36,028 nt of DNA from Acidimicrobiia bacterium (GCA_016650365.1 JAENVV010000253.1:1-36028); one strand, 5' to 3'; numbered from the stretch's first letter, positions 24,857-33,279 are shown. Notes: generated by a model from the letters alone, not told the origin. A program made the numbers and translations.

Positions 24857-25429
24857 CTAGATATTGTCGAGGAACTCAAGCATCCGACGCACCACGAGCG
24901 TCGTGGCGGCTTCGTCGTATGCCGGAAGCGAGCTATCCGTGAAGTAGTGCTGATCGCCGCTGTACAGGAACAGTGCGCCGTCGTCGGCTTCTTCGACGAG
25001 CTCCCGGGCGGCATCGAGATCGCCCTCATCGACGAAGAACGGGTCCGCGTCCATACCGTGAATTTGAACCGGAACGCCTGCCGGCCACTCCCCAAACTCC
25101 GACGTCGGCAAGCACGAATAGAGGAAGACTGCGCCGCGGGCACCTGGTCGGGTCTGTGCGAGCTTTTGGGCCGACATGACGCCTAGCGAGAGCCCAACAT
25201 ACACGAGGTCGGCAGGGAGGCCTTCAACGGCCTTGACGCCCAAATCCATCGTCTCCTCAAACCCGATTGTTCGCACAAAGGCGAGCCCCTCTTCGATGGA
25301 GTCGAAGGTTCGACCGTCAAAGAGATCGGGCGTATGCACCGTGTGGCCGGCCGCCCGAAGTCGGTCGGCGAAAGCCACCAGACCGGATGTCAATCCCTGC
25401 ACGTGGTGGAACTGCACTATCTCAGCCAT
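24857..25429 (-). CDS. Dienelactone hydrolase-like protein
   Basis: The protein has 190 residues from ATG 25429 with GGAGG 7 bases upstream. It is an alpha/beta hydrolase of the DLH family: HHVQGLTSGLVAFADRLRAAGHTVHTPDLFDGRTF at the start, then the nucleophile elbow GLSLG (about 90-94) where typical dienelactone hydrolases have G-x-C-x-G, Asp in MDADPFF, and His in YSGDQHYFTD. The replacement of Cys by Ser suggests an ester hydrolase rather than a true dienelactone hydrolase. The 52-base gap and common direction suggest cotranscription with the nitroreductase. Cytosolic. Confidence 0.85.
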   Translation of the reverse strand: MAEIVQFHHVQGLTSGLVAFADRLRAAGHTVHTPDLFDGRTFDSIEEGLAFVRTIGFEETMDLGVKAVEGLPADLVYVGLSLGVMSAQKLAQTRPGARGAVFLYSCLPTSEFGEWPAGVPVQIHGMDADPFFVDEGDLDAARELVEEADDGALFLYSGDQHYFTDSSLPAYDEAATTLVVRRMLEFLDNI

Positions 25430-25526
25430 GATGATCCTCCATCTGCTCGCCACGAGACAAGCCTGGTCACAAGAGAACCAACATTACCGGTCCTTCACGC
25501 TGCGGCAGATGCCAAACCGGGGCTCC

Positions 25527-25853
25527 TCACTGGCTCCGGCAGGACAGTAGATCGTCGACGGTCGAAGAAGTGATCTGGTGGCGTTCCCCATTGGCGGTCA
25601 ACCATAGGTCTCCATCGATTTCATTGACGGTCACCGACACCGTGCCGCAATCGGTTTCGACGCGTCCATCGCCGGCGCGTGGACCCACGCTGACCCAGTC
25701 AACCTCTAGACCGATTGAAGCGACGCGATCCCGGAATTCTTCGGGAGTTCCGACCGCCCCGTCGGCCAGCCAGTACACAACCGAACCTCCGAAGATCACC
25801 AGAACAACGGTAAGGCTGACCAGAAAGATGAGGCGGCGCCGATCTACGACCAC
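25527..25853 (-). CDS. Small membrane-anchored protein, unknown function
   Basis: The protein has 108 residues starting at GTG 25853 (GAAGGA 6 bases upstream), which overlaps the end of the GNAT gene by 10 bases. The N-terminus is basic (VVVDRRRL), followed by one hydrophobic helix (about 9-30). An extracytoplasmic domain of about 75 residues ends in LLSCRSQ, with a Cys pair (one in ETDCGTVS). The tail reads like a conserved small beta-domain, but I do not recognise the family. Overlap with the acetyltransferase suggests translational coupling. Confidence 0.6.
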   Translation of the reverse strand: MVVDRRRLIFLVSLTVVLVIFGGSVVYWLADGAVGTPEEFRDRVASIGLEVDWVSVGPRAGDGRVETDCGTVSVTVNEIDGDLWLTANGERHQITSSTVDDLLSCRSQ

Positions 25854-26560
25854 GGTTGATCCTTCTCGACCGGACGAAACGACTGAAGAGATCGCAACTG
25901 TTCCCCGAGTTCGTCGAAGTTTTCTGCGCTCAGCCACGCTTGAAACGAAGCCCGCAACAGCGGCCAGTCTCTATCGATGATGGCGTACCAGGCGGTATCA
26001 CGGTTGCGGCTCTTGTAGTGGGTCGCCTGCCGGAAGACTCCCTCGAATTGGAAGCCGAGTCGACGGGCGGCCGCGTGCGAAGGAGCGTTGAGATGGTCAC
26101 ACTTCCATTCGCACCGTCGGTATCCGAGTTCAAAGCAATGGTTGATCATCAGGTACAGCGCCTCCGTTGCAGCGCTGGTTTTCTGAAGGCCCGGTGAGAA
26201 CGCCAATGACCCGATCTCAAGCACCCCGTTTGGTGGGTCGATGCGCAGGTATGAGGCCAACCCGACGGCGACTCCAGAAACGACGACCGCGTACGGCAAC
26301 CAACCATCGAGCGTGTTGAGTCCATCGAGTATCCGAGAAAGCTCATGAACATCGGAGAATGGGCCGAACGACATGTAGGTCCAGAGCGAGGTCGAGGCAG
26401 GAGCGAATGCTTCGAACAATTCGGCGGCATGGTCGCCAGGATCAAGCGGGACCAGATCGACCCGAGCCCCCTGGAGCGGGACGCGAGACGGCCGGACGGG
26501 CTCCTGCCAGCCGAGAAGATCGTCCCCGATCAGTTGTCCAAACTCATTGGTCCGGGTCAC
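25844..26560 (-). CDS. GNAT-family N-acetyltransferase
   Basis: The protein has about 238 residues from GTG 26560; the frame is open to 26752, and ATG 26626 is an alternative. It resembles the RimJ/RimL branch that acetylates protein N-termini or small amines with acetyl-CoA. Features: GARVDLVPLDPGDHAAELFEAF at the start of the fold, LASYLRIDPPNGVLEIGSLAFSP (strands 3-4), then an acetyl-CoA loop region with LQKTSAATEALYLMINHCFE in place of the usual G-G-T, and C-terminal NAPSHAAARRLGFQFEGVFRQA, the most characteristic stretch. No specific substrate can be assigned. It is divergent from the TrpF-like gene. Confidence 0.82.
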   Translation of the reverse strand: MTRTNEFGQLIGDDLLGWQEPVRPSRVPLQGARVDLVPLDPGDHAAELFEAFAPASTSLWTYMSFGPFSDVHELSRILDGLNTLDGWLPYAVVVSGVAVGLASYLRIDPPNGVLEIGSLAFSPGLQKTSAATEALYLMINHCFELGYRRCEWKCDHLNAPSHAAARRLGFQFEGVFRQATHYKSRNRDTAWYAIIDRDWPLLRASFQAWLSAENFDELGEQLRSLQSFRPVEKDQPWS

Positions 26561-26671
26561 GCAGTGATCGTAGTGGTTGCCGTGGCATCCATACGCCCAA
26601 CCTGCCTGCAGTGAGGACTGCTCCATGGCCAGTTGGCGACCCGGGTGCCGAAGTGCGATTATCCGACGGAC

Positions 26672-27361
26672 GTGAACAACCTCATTGTCCAGATCTACAC
26701 GATGCAATCTGTCGAAGAAGCCCTGGCAGTGGCAGCGCTCGGTGTCGACCACCTCGGAGTTACCCCATCCGATCGAGGTCTACCGGGCGAGATCTCCAAT
26801 AGCCTCGCAGCGGATATCTGCTCGACATTGATCGGGGTTGCCAAGTCGGTGGCGTTGACTGTCGAAACCGACCTCGACGCCATCGAATCCATGGTCAGCG
26901 ATGTCCGCCCCGACATTCTGCACCTTTGTGCCCCAGCGGGCGCGTTGGGGCCGGCCAGAGTGGAAATCCTGCGGCGTCGGATCCCTGGAACTCCCATCAT
27001 GCAAGCGATCGCGGTGACTGGCCCGGAGTCGGTTGACGTGGCCAGGTCGTACGCTCCCTTTGTCGACTACTTGATAGTTGATTCCGTCGATCCAAACATC
27101 GCAGGCGTCGGAGCAGCGGGAACGATCCACGACTGGGCCGTGAGTGCCGCAATAGTCGCCGCCGTGGAGCTGCCGGTGATCCTGGCCGGTGGATTGTCAC
27201 CTGAGAATGTGTCGGCGGCCATCGCACGCGTCCAACCCTCGGGAGTTGACTCGCTTACCCACACGAACCGGCCCGTAACCTCGGGCGGCTTCCGAAAGGA
27301 TCTTGTCAAAGTTCAGCGCTTTGTCAAGGAAGCCAGGGGAGCGACACCATCGGACGGATAG
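26672..27361 (+). CDS. TrpF-like (phosphoribosylanthranilate isomerase family) protein
   Basis: The protein has 229 residues from GTG 26672. It has a (beta/alpha)8 barrel related to phosphoribosylanthranilate isomerase: ALAVAALGVDHLGVTPSDRGLPGEIS near residue 18-43 corresponds to the GAD-LGF-F-SPR region, and PVILAGGLSPENVSAAIARVQPSGVDS (about 169-195) is the conserved phosphate-binding end. The catalytic Cys of true TrpF (in KICG at the end of strand 1) is absent; the equivalent stretch reads IVQIYTM. The GGTG loop reads GAAGTIHDW. No other trp genes are present, and a PfkB kinase follows after 2 bases. A different sugar-phosphate isomerisation or aldolase-like reaction is more likely than tryptophan synthesis. 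Confidence 0.75.
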   Translation: MNNLIVQIYTMQSVEEALAVAALGVDHLGVTPSDRGLPGEISNSLAADICSTLIGVAKSVALTVETDLDAIESMVSDVRPDILHLCAPAGALGPARVEILRRRIPGTPIMQAIAVTGPESVDVARSYAPFVDYLIVDSVDPNIAGVGAAGTIHDWAVSAAIVAAVELPVILAGGLSPENVSAAIARVQPSGVDSLTHTNRPVTSGGFRKDLVKVQRFVKEARGATPSDG

Positions 27362-27363
27362 TT

Positions 27364-28302
27364 GTGATTGGCGACGCCAATGTGGACCTCGAAATTCGCC
27401 TTCCCAAACGCGGAGTTTCCCCGCACGCCAATCCGGACCCCCGACTCTTCGGCGGGGGATCTGCGGCAAACACCGCAGCCGCTCTCGCCCGACTGGGAGA
27501 GCAGTGTTCGTTTGTTGGCACGGTCGGAGACGACAGCTACGGCCGATATGCAGTCGAAAGTTTGCGCCAAGTGGGAGTCGACACGGAATCGGTCGAGACC
27601 ACCCCTGATGAATCCACCGTGACCGTCATTACGGTGCTACCGACCGACGGAGACCGGCTTATCTATGTGTGGCCGCCCCGGGGCGGTGCTCATGGCCGCC
27701 TCCATGAGGCCCAAACCGTCGCATCCCTTATGGGCTCCGATTGGCTTCACGTATCTGGCATTTGTTTGCGCCTGTCTCCTGCACGCGAGGCGATTCTTGA
27801 GGCGATGCGACGGGCGAAAGAGGCCGGCATTCCCGTGTCTTTCGACCTCAACCTCCGCCTTGAGAACTGGGGATGGGAAGACAGCTTTCGAGATGTCGTC
27901 GAAAGAGCCATGACGAGCGCGGACGTGATCCTCGGCGCGGCAGCCGACGAAATCATCCCCCTTACCGGACTCAACGATCCGATCCAGGCGGCCACGCAGC
28001 TGGCTGGCCCGAATCGCGTGGTCATAGCTCGATTAGGAAGAGGAGGGGCTGTGGCTTGTTCCGCTGATGGGATAGCCCGGGCAGGCAGCTTCGACGTAGA
28101 GGTAGTCGACACGGTGGGTGCGGGCGACGCCTTCAACGCCGGCTTCATTACGGCACGGAGACGAGCCCTGGACCTGGCCGAAGCCATCCGTTGGGGCAAT
28201 GCCGTTGCTGCTCTCACCATCGCCAAGGCGGGTGCCCGCTCGACGCCAAGCATCGACGAGGTGGAGCGGCTGCTGGCTTCGGTGACCGCACCGCTCGAGT
28301 AA
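27364..28302 (+). CDS. PfkB/ribokinase-family sugar kinase
   Basis: The protein has 312 residues from GTG 27364, 2 bases after the TrpF-like stop. Motifs: VIGDANVDLEI at the start, GGGSAANTAAALARLG (about 35-50, PfkB signature 1), GTVGDDSYGRY, FDLNLRLENW (about 160-169), and signature 2 DTVGAGDAFNAGF with the catalytic base Asp255. It phosphorylates a sugar or nucleoside hydroxyl with ATP. The tight spacing implies cotranscription and probably a shared pathway with the TrpF-like barrel, for example phosphorylation followed by isomerisation of a ribosyl compound. The sugar is not predictable from sequence alone. Confidence 0.88.
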   Translation: MIGDANVDLEIRLPKRGVSPHANPDPRLFGGGSAANTAAALARLGEQCSFVGTVGDDSYGRYAVESLRQVGVDTESVETTPDESTVTVITVLPTDGDRLIYVWPPRGGAHGRLHEAQTVASLMGSDWLHVSGICLRLSPAREAILEAMRRAKEAGIPVSFDLNLRLENWGWEDSFRDVVERAMTSADVILGAAADEIIPLTGLNDPIQAATQLAGPNRVVIARLGRGGAVACSADGIARAGSFDVEVVDTVGAGDAFNAGFITARRRALDLAEAIRWGNAVAALTIAKAGARSTPSIDEVERLLASVTAPLE

Positions 28303-28421
28303 CTGCTCCAAAGTCAAATGGCTGGTGTCTCACCACCGGACAGAAGACCGACTGCCTGCTCGGCAGACGAACCCGGCTGAGCGCGACCGATATACGGAGG
28401 CCCGGTTCAGCGGACGGGATA

Positions 28422-29366
28422 TCAGGCGTTAAGCAGGATCGGGTACATCGCCGCGTACATCAAGATGAAGACGAAGCCACTCTTGCGATCGTGGCGTTCC
28501 CGCACGGACAGCACCAGGGTAACGAGCAGGGCCACGACGACCGCCATCAGGGACGACCAGAGGGCATACGAAACGGTGACGGCCACCGGAGCTATGGCCG
28601 GGCCGGCACCGACCGACAGCGAGGCGTCGACCATCGACGAACCAAGAACCTCTCCAACCGCAAGATCTCGCTGTCCTTGTCGCAACGCGGTGAAGTCGAC
28701 GATCAGTTCCGGCAACGAGGTTCCGATTGCCAGACCGAAGAAACTCACCAGAAACTCCGGTAAACCGAGTATCTCCGCAATCTCAATAAGCGAGAACACA
28801 GCTGCCATCGCGCCTGCCGCAACAATGCCAAGCGCGAGAATCGTGGCCGCGACAAGCCGCATCGACTTCTCTGGTCGCACAACCAGCACTGGGTCGGATG
28901 CGACCAACCGCCGCTTCGCGACGAACACTGACATCCCCAACCACAAGACGATCAGGGTCATACCGTCACCACGAGACATCCAACCGTCAGCCACCATCAC
29001 GGCGAGCACCGTGAGCGCAACCGCAGTGAGCAGCCCAATCGTTTGGACACGTCGACGCGTCACCTCAAACGGCCCAACAAGAAAGGGAAGCAATCCCAGG
29101 ATCAGCGTGATCTGGGTTACTGCCGACCCGACTGAATCACCGAGATTAATGTCACCATTTCCGGACAACGATGACACGACCGAGTTGGCGACTTCCGGGA
29201 GATCAGTACCAACGGATAGAAGGACCGCCCCAACGACAAAGGGTGAGACGCCAAACCCAAGCGCTACTCGTGATGCGGAGTCCACGGCGCGGCGACTTCC
29301 CCATACTGCCACGGCGAGACCGACGGCCGCTACCAGCACCCATACAGAAACCATCTCATAGGCCAC
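28422..29366 (-). CDS. Sodium/calcium exchanger-family (CaCA) membrane transporter
   Basis: The protein has 314 residues with about ten hydrophobic helices in two inverted halves. Each half carries the alpha-repeat that binds the cation: SVGTDLPEVANSVVSS-SG then NLGDSVGSA (about 51-80), and AIGTSLPELIVDFTALRQGQ then GEVLGSS (about 212-243). A charged cytoplasmic loop (about 148-168) links the halves. Family members exchange Ca2+ or other cations for Na+ or H+. The start is GTG 29366 by frame, or ATG 29354; neither has a strong ribosome site. It converges on the PfkB gene with about 120 bases between. Confidence 0.87.
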   Translation of the reverse strand: MAYEMVSVWVLVAAVGLAVAVWGSRRAVDSASRVALGFGVSPFVVGAVLLSVGTDLPEVANSVVSSLSGNGDINLGDSVGSAVTQITLILGLLPFLVGPFEVTRRRVQTIGLLTAVALTVLAVMVADGWMSRGDGMTLIVLWLGMSVFVAKRRLVASDPVLVVRPEKSMRLVAATILALGIVAAGAMAAVFSLIEIAEILGLPEFLVSFFGLAIGTSLPELIVDFTALRQGQRDLAVGEVLGSSMVDASLSVGAGPAIAPVAVTVSYALWSSLMAVVVALLVTLVLSVRERHDRKSGFVFILMYAAMYPILLNA

Positions 29367-29746
29367 GCTATCGAAGCCGGTTCCGGCTGACCAGAGCGAT
29401 AGGACCCAAGATCCGGCCTTCCGCTATGACAATCGTGGCGGGACTCCTTGGGGTTAGTCGCCAACTCGATTGACTACTTCACGGGTAGATACCTGGGCAG
29501 GCCAAGTAGGCGATGGTCGCGTCACGATTCATTCCGCGGAAGCTGCGCCCGTTTTCGGCCAAAGAGATCCGTAGCGACCTTGCCGATCTTATCCAAGCCG
29601 GCAGGTATATTCCAGCGACCGACACGACAAAGCCGTTCGATGCGCTCGCTGACGCTCACGACGACTGCGGGTAAGGTCACACCTGTGGATACGGCGTGGT
29701 CACGATCCCGGCGAACGACAACAGCCTGACAACAGAGAGTGACTGA
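29367..29746. other. Intergenic stretch of 380 bases holding only the MDR remnant
   Basis: Apart from the remnant at 29513-29674 I see no gene. The last 40 bases upstream of the four-helix membrane protein carry AGAGAGTGA as a possible ribosome site. A plus-strand frame at 29448-29729 is arginine/serine-rich and looks like a shadow. Confidence 0.4.
29513..29674 (+). pseudogene. C-terminal remnant of an MDR (quinone-reductase-like) gene
   Basis: A 53-codon frame encodes SRFIPRKLRPFSAKE, then DLADLIQAGRYIPATDTTKPFDALADAH. This is the C-terminal pattern of quinone-reductase-like MDR proteins ('LRPF-AK--DL--L-ELI-AG---P-IDR-YP---I-EAH'). No N-terminal part or cofactor loop exists upstream, where stops occur in frame. 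After ADAHD the frame hits TAA, while the +1 frame continues with TTAGKVTPVD, like the usual GKVV ending, so a frameshift is also likely. It compares with the intact MDR at 23275-24246 but is not a close copy. A decayed gene rather than a functional peptide. Confidence 0.5.
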
Positions 29747-30121
29747 ATGATGGTAGAAGTGAGGATCGTTCTTTCCGGGCTTTGGGTAGCGCTCATGCTC
29801 ACCTACCTGTTGGGAGACGTTCTGCGAATCTTCGCGGGAGATTTCGTCGCCGGAGAGATGGATGGCAAGCCGGTATCTCCAGCGCTCTGGGTGGTTGCTG
29901 CCTTCGTCATGCTGATTCCGATCGTCATGCTCGTCCTATCCCTCACACTGGGATATCCGGCAATCCGATGGGCCACCATTGTCGCCTCGGTGTTTTTGGT
30001 TCTCTTCAATCTGGTTGGGTTGCCATACGATGGCCTCTACGACAACTTTTTGATCGTTGTCGGATTCGTGTTCAACGCGCTAATCGTTTGGCACGCTTGG
30101 AACTGGCAAGTTGGCGGGTAG
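29747..30121 (+). CDS. Four-helix membrane protein (DUF6326-like)
   Basis: The protein has 124 residues with four hydrophobic segments (about 7-29, 46-67, 74-95 and 100-120). MMVEVRIVLSGLWVALMLTYLLGDVLRIFAG at the start recalls the DUF6326 family of small bacterial membrane proteins; the family name is from memory and unchecked. ATG 29747 and the adjacent ATG 29750 are equivalent starts behind AGAGAGTGA. Function unknown. No clear operon partner: the next gene is on the other strand and its stop lies 5 bases beyond this one's stop. Confidence 0.7.
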   Translation: MMVEVRIVLSGLWVALMLTYLLGDVLRIFAGDFVAGEMDGKPVSPALWVVAAFVMLIPIVMLVLSLTLGYPAIRWATIVASVFLVLFNLVGLPYDGLYDNFLIVVGFVFNALIVWHAWNWQVGG

Positions 30122-30126
30122 GTCCG

Positions 30127-30627
30127 TCAGGAGCTCCGTTGCCAACTGAAACTAGGTACGAGGATGCCCTCACCCGGCACCCCATATTTGATCAACGTGA
30201 AACAAATCAAGATTGTGGCGAGAGGCACCGGGCGCTCCGCATACAGGGAGGCTGACTGAAAGGTGGCCAGCTTCGCACCGTATTCGGTCAGCAGCCAGGG
30301 CGATCGGTCGTATCGTTTCCGGCTCGTCGGAAAGAAGTTGTAGGCGTAGTCCTTGCCGTTGATACCGTAGGACCGTTGGCCGACCGAAGATCCAATCGCC
30401 AGCCTGCCGGTTGGGCAGGTGACAATCGGAACAAGCTCCCCACCCATTCCGCCGGAGCCGATACGCCATCGAGTACCGTCCGGGAGCTCGACACGACGAC
30501 CCCGCCCGAGAAAAACTCGGAACCAACTATCGCGGCCCAACCGGGCGAGAATCTTTTGCTCGCCGTCGGGGGATCGAGCTTGGACCAGCAATGATGAAGG
30601 GAATCGGATCCACCTCACCCGCTGCAT
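30127..30627 (-). CDS. Hypothetical protein with a C-terminal hydrophobic segment
   Basis: The protein has about 166 residues from ATG 30627 (MQRVRWIRFP); the frame is open to 30711. A mainly beta, Gly/Arg-rich domain (VELPDGTRWRIGSGGMGGE, TCPTGRLAIGSS-GQRSYGINGKDYAYNFFP) is followed by a hydrophobic helix LATILICFTLIKYG (about 137-150) near the C-terminus. The repeating beta-turn pattern recalls tubby-C-like (LURP-one/scramblase-like) barrels, which often end in a membrane-inserted helix. That is a guess from pattern only. It is convergent with the four-helix protein gene. Function unknown. Confidence 0.55.
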   Translation of the reverse strand: MQRVRWIRFPSSLLVQARSPDGEQKILARLGRDSWFRVFLGRGRRVELPDGTRWRIGSGGMGGELVPIVTCPTGRLAIGSSVGQRSYGINGKDYAYNFFPTSRKRYDRSPWLLTEYGAKLATFQSASLYAERPVPLATILICFTLIKYGVPGEGILVPSFSWQRSS

Positions 30628-30827
30628 GGATGCCGAACCAACAATACGATCGATACCTAAACAGTACGCGACGCAATTGAGCGGCAAGGCCAACCGAACG
30701 AAGGAGACCACTGGCAGGGGAGGGAAGCGGGCTGACCTGGGAAAACACCGCTGGCGCAGCGGTCAGTTCAAGCCGGTAGATCGTCAGACGCACCACTGCG
30801 CCGGTACGCTGGGCGAAGATTCAACCA

Positions 30828-32159
30828 ATGGGGCAGAGGGTGAAGAAGTATCTCGCTTACACGGCCAAGCTCGCAGCTGACACTCCGGCTGACCGGAACC
30901 GGATCGTCGACTTTTGGCGCGTGGTGGCGATTCTCGTTGTGGCCTTCGGCCACTGGTTGGCGGCCTCAATCTGGCTCAAGCCGGACGGCGAGATCGCCCT
31001 GCTGAATTCTCTCGAATGGATCCCCTATGCGGCGTGGGTCACGTGGATCGTGCAGGTAATGCCGATCTTTTTTCTGGCGGGCGGATATGCCAACGCGCGA
31101 GGATTACGCAAGGTCGAGGCGAATGCCGCACCGCGCCGCGACTGGATCACAGCCAGGGCGCGCCGCCTCTTCACTCCCGTTGTCCCTCTGCTCGTCGTCT
31201 GGGTGGGCCTCATCCTGGTGATGCGGACGTTCGTGCCTGCTGAGGTCATTTACGCCGGAGCCATGTCAGCCACAGTGCCTCTGTGGTTCCTTGCCGTCTA
31301 CCTGCTCCTCAACGCGATAGCGCCGCTAACGCACGCCTGGTGGGAGCGATCAGGTGTCGTCACGATCCTCATCCTGTCTGGCGCGGCCATTGCGGTAGAC
31401 GTCGCCCGTTTCGCACTTGACGTTCCGGGAATCGGCTGGGCCAACTTCTTGTTTGTGTGGGCCACCGTTCATCAAGTTGGCTATTGGTGGTCAACGCATG
31501 ACCGGGGGAATGGGGTACCGGCTCGGACCGGGTGGATTATCTTCGGGACGGCCCTGGCCATGCTCATCGCAGTCACATGGATTGGCTGGTACCCCGTAGC
31601 CATGGTCGGGGTCCCTGGTGCAGGGCTAACCAACATGACACCGCCGACGTTTGCGATCGCCATCCTCAGCTTCATGCAATTCGGGATAATCATTGGCACG
31701 CAACACAGCATTCGGCGCTTAACCGCGAAACCCAGGGCGTGGCACGGCGTAGTCACCGTTTCCGGCATCCTGATGACCATCTACTTGTGGCACCTCTCGG
31801 CGATGTCACTGATAGCGGCGGCCGGTCTGTTCACGTTTGGTGGTCGAGTCTTCAAAATCGAACCAGGTACGATGTTGTGGTGGGTAACTCGACCGATCTG
31901 GCTGCTTGCCCTCGCCGCTGCGACCATCGGATTGCTGGCGATCTTTGCTCGCTATGAATGGCGCATTAGCCGGGCACCGACGCCCGAAAGCCGGAGGGTC
32001 GTCGCCATTGGCCTACTCCTGATCGCCGGTTCCGCAGCTGCGGTCGCAACTATTGGCATCAGCACACGAGATGCGGTCGTGCAGTGGACGATCCCGGTCG
32101 CGGCGATCGCCGGAGCAGCCATGCTCGGTGCATTGCCAACCCGAAAGAAGCCCGGTTAA
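30828..32159 (+). CDS. Acyltransferase-3 family integral membrane protein
   Basis: The protein has 443 residues with about ten to twelve transmembrane helices. The family transfers acyl (often acetyl) groups to sugars or lipids of the envelope. Characteristic features are NRIVDFWRVVAILVVAFGHWL near residue 24-44, with the conserved R and H of the first helix, PIFFLAGGYANARGL (about 79-93), RARRLFTPVVPLLVVW, WFLAVYLLL (about 157-165) and LWHLSAM near 322. It starts at ATG 30828; GTG 30840 is an alternative. There is no neighbouring polysaccharide gene, so the acceptor is unknown. Confidence 0.85.
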   Translation: MGQRVKKYLAYTAKLAADTPADRNRIVDFWRVVAILVVAFGHWLAASIWLKPDGEIALLNSLEWIPYAAWVTWIVQVMPIFFLAGGYANARGLRKVEANAAPRRDWITARARRLFTPVVPLLVVWVGLILVMRTFVPAEVIYAGAMSATVPLWFLAVYLLLNAIAPLTHAWWERSGVVTILILSGAAIAVDVARFALDVPGIGWANFLFVWATVHQVGYWWSTHDRGNGVPARTGWIIFGTALAMLIAVTWIGWYPVAMVGVPGAGLTNMTPPTFAIAILSFMQFGIIIGTQHSIRRLTAKPRAWHGVVTVSGILMTIYLWHLSAMSLIAAAGLFTFGGRVFKIEPGTMLWWVTRPIWLLALAAATIGLLAIFARYEWRISRAPTPESRRVVAIGLLLIAGSAAAVATIGISTRDAVVQWTIPVAAIAGAAMLGALPTRKKPG

Positions 32160-32517
32160 CGTGTCAGGGTGAGCGCCTGCAGAAGCATCAACGACGAGGC
32201 TATTCATGCTTCTTCGAGTCCCTGGCAAGCATGAAAATCACGGCAAAACCGCCAATCCGATTGTGAGTAGCGCGACAGGCACGACGAACGTTTCTTTCGT
32301 TTGAGGACCACCGTCTCACCATCCATCATGTAAAAGGCATGTTCAATGGGTAGAGGCGAACTGCCCGGCCGAAGAGCCGCTTCGTTGGTATGGGCCGACA
32401 GACCTCGAATCGGGACCTGTACGTGGATTAGCCGACCCGATTCGCCGTCTTCTTCGACTCAGGGAGTGCGATACTTGGATCGACAGGAGTTCAGGATCGG
32501 ACAGAGGAGGCGGACGC
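32160..32517. other. Intergenic stretch of 358 bases with one inverted repeat
   Basis: The only structure I see is a 9-bp perfect inverted repeat, TTCATGCTT (32203-32211) and AAGCATGAA (32227-32235), with a 15-base spacer, 44 bases after the acyltransferase stop. It is followed by AATC rather than a T-run. The end of the stretch carries AGGAGGCGG, the ribosome site of the SDR gene. No convincing reading frame. Confidence 0.45.
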
Positions 32518-33279
32518 ATGGACCTGAAGCTTGAAGGACGCACCGTCCTGGTCACTGGCGGTACCAGGGGAATTGGGAGGGCGATCGTTGACGGTTTTGT
32601 CGCCGAAGGCGCCAACGTCGGTTTCTGCGCTCGTACCGTCTCCGAAGTCGAGGCAACCGAACAGGCCATCACTACCGACACTGTCGATGTGGTCGGCACG
32701 GCCCTCGATATGGGCGACCCGGCGGCCATCAACGCCTGGGTGGTCGATTCCGCCGAGCACTTCGGGGGTATCGACGTCATCGTCAGCAACGTCAGTGCCC
32801 TGGCCATCCCCGATACCGACGAGAACTGGGAGGCGTCGCTCCGGGTAGACCTCATGGGAACCGTCCGTTTGGTCAAGGCAGCGATGCCGTATCTCGAACA
32901 CAGCGACGCCCCCTCGATTGTCGCCATATCGAGCGTCTCGGGTCGGGAGGCCGATTTCGCCTCAGGTCCCTATGGCACGGCCAAGTCGGCAATTATCGCC
33001 TACGTACAGGGTCTGGCTCTTCAGTTGGCGGAAAAGGGGATCCGGGCAAATACCGTCTCTCCAGGGAACACGTACTTCCCGGGTGGCGTATGGGAAAGCA
33101 TCGAACGCGACAACCCGGAACTGTTCGGATACGCCATGGGTCTGAACCCGACCGGCCGCATGGCAAAACCCGCTGAGATTGCCGCCGGAGTCGTATTCCT
33201 GGCGAGTCCGGTATCCAGTTTCACGACCGGTACCAATCTCGTCATCGACGGCGCCCTCACCCGCGGGATCCAATTCTGA
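32518..33279 (+). CDS. Short-chain dehydrogenase/reductase (FabG-like)
   Basis: The protein has 253 residues, the classical SDR length. The cofactor loop TGGTRGIGRAI lies at about 14-24. GTALDMGD and SNVSAL (in place of NNAG) follow, Ser is in AISSVSG, Tyr and Lys are in PYGTAKSA (about 157-164), and SPGNTYFPGG follows. The C-terminus has FLASP-SSFTTGTNLVIDGALT, typical of FabG-like members. It starts at ATG 32518 behind AGGAGG. It reduces a 3-oxoacyl or other keto substrate with NAD(P)H; the exact substrate is unknown. Confidence 0.9.
   Translation: MDLKLEGRTVLVTGGTRGIGRAIVDGFVAEGANVGFCARTVSEVEATEQAITTDTVDVVGTALDMGDPAAINAWVVDSAEHFGGIDVIVSNVSALAIPDTDENWEASLRVDLMGTVRLVKAAMPYLEHSDAPSIVAISSVSGREADFASGPYGTAKSAIIAYVQGLALQLAEKGIRANTVSPGNTYFPGGVWESIERDNPELFGYAMGLNPTGRMAKPAEIAAGVVFLASPVSSFTTGTNLVIDGALTRGIQF

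Noticed and set aside
26672-27361. Tryptophan biosynthesis trpF assignment
   Set aside because: The catalytic Cys is missing and no other trp gene is present; the neighbour is a sugar kinase.
28465-29361. Plus-strand frame of 298 codons opposite the cation exchanger
   Set aside because: Thr/Ser/Arg-rich shadow of a transmembrane protein; the two alpha-repeats on the minus strand are decisive.
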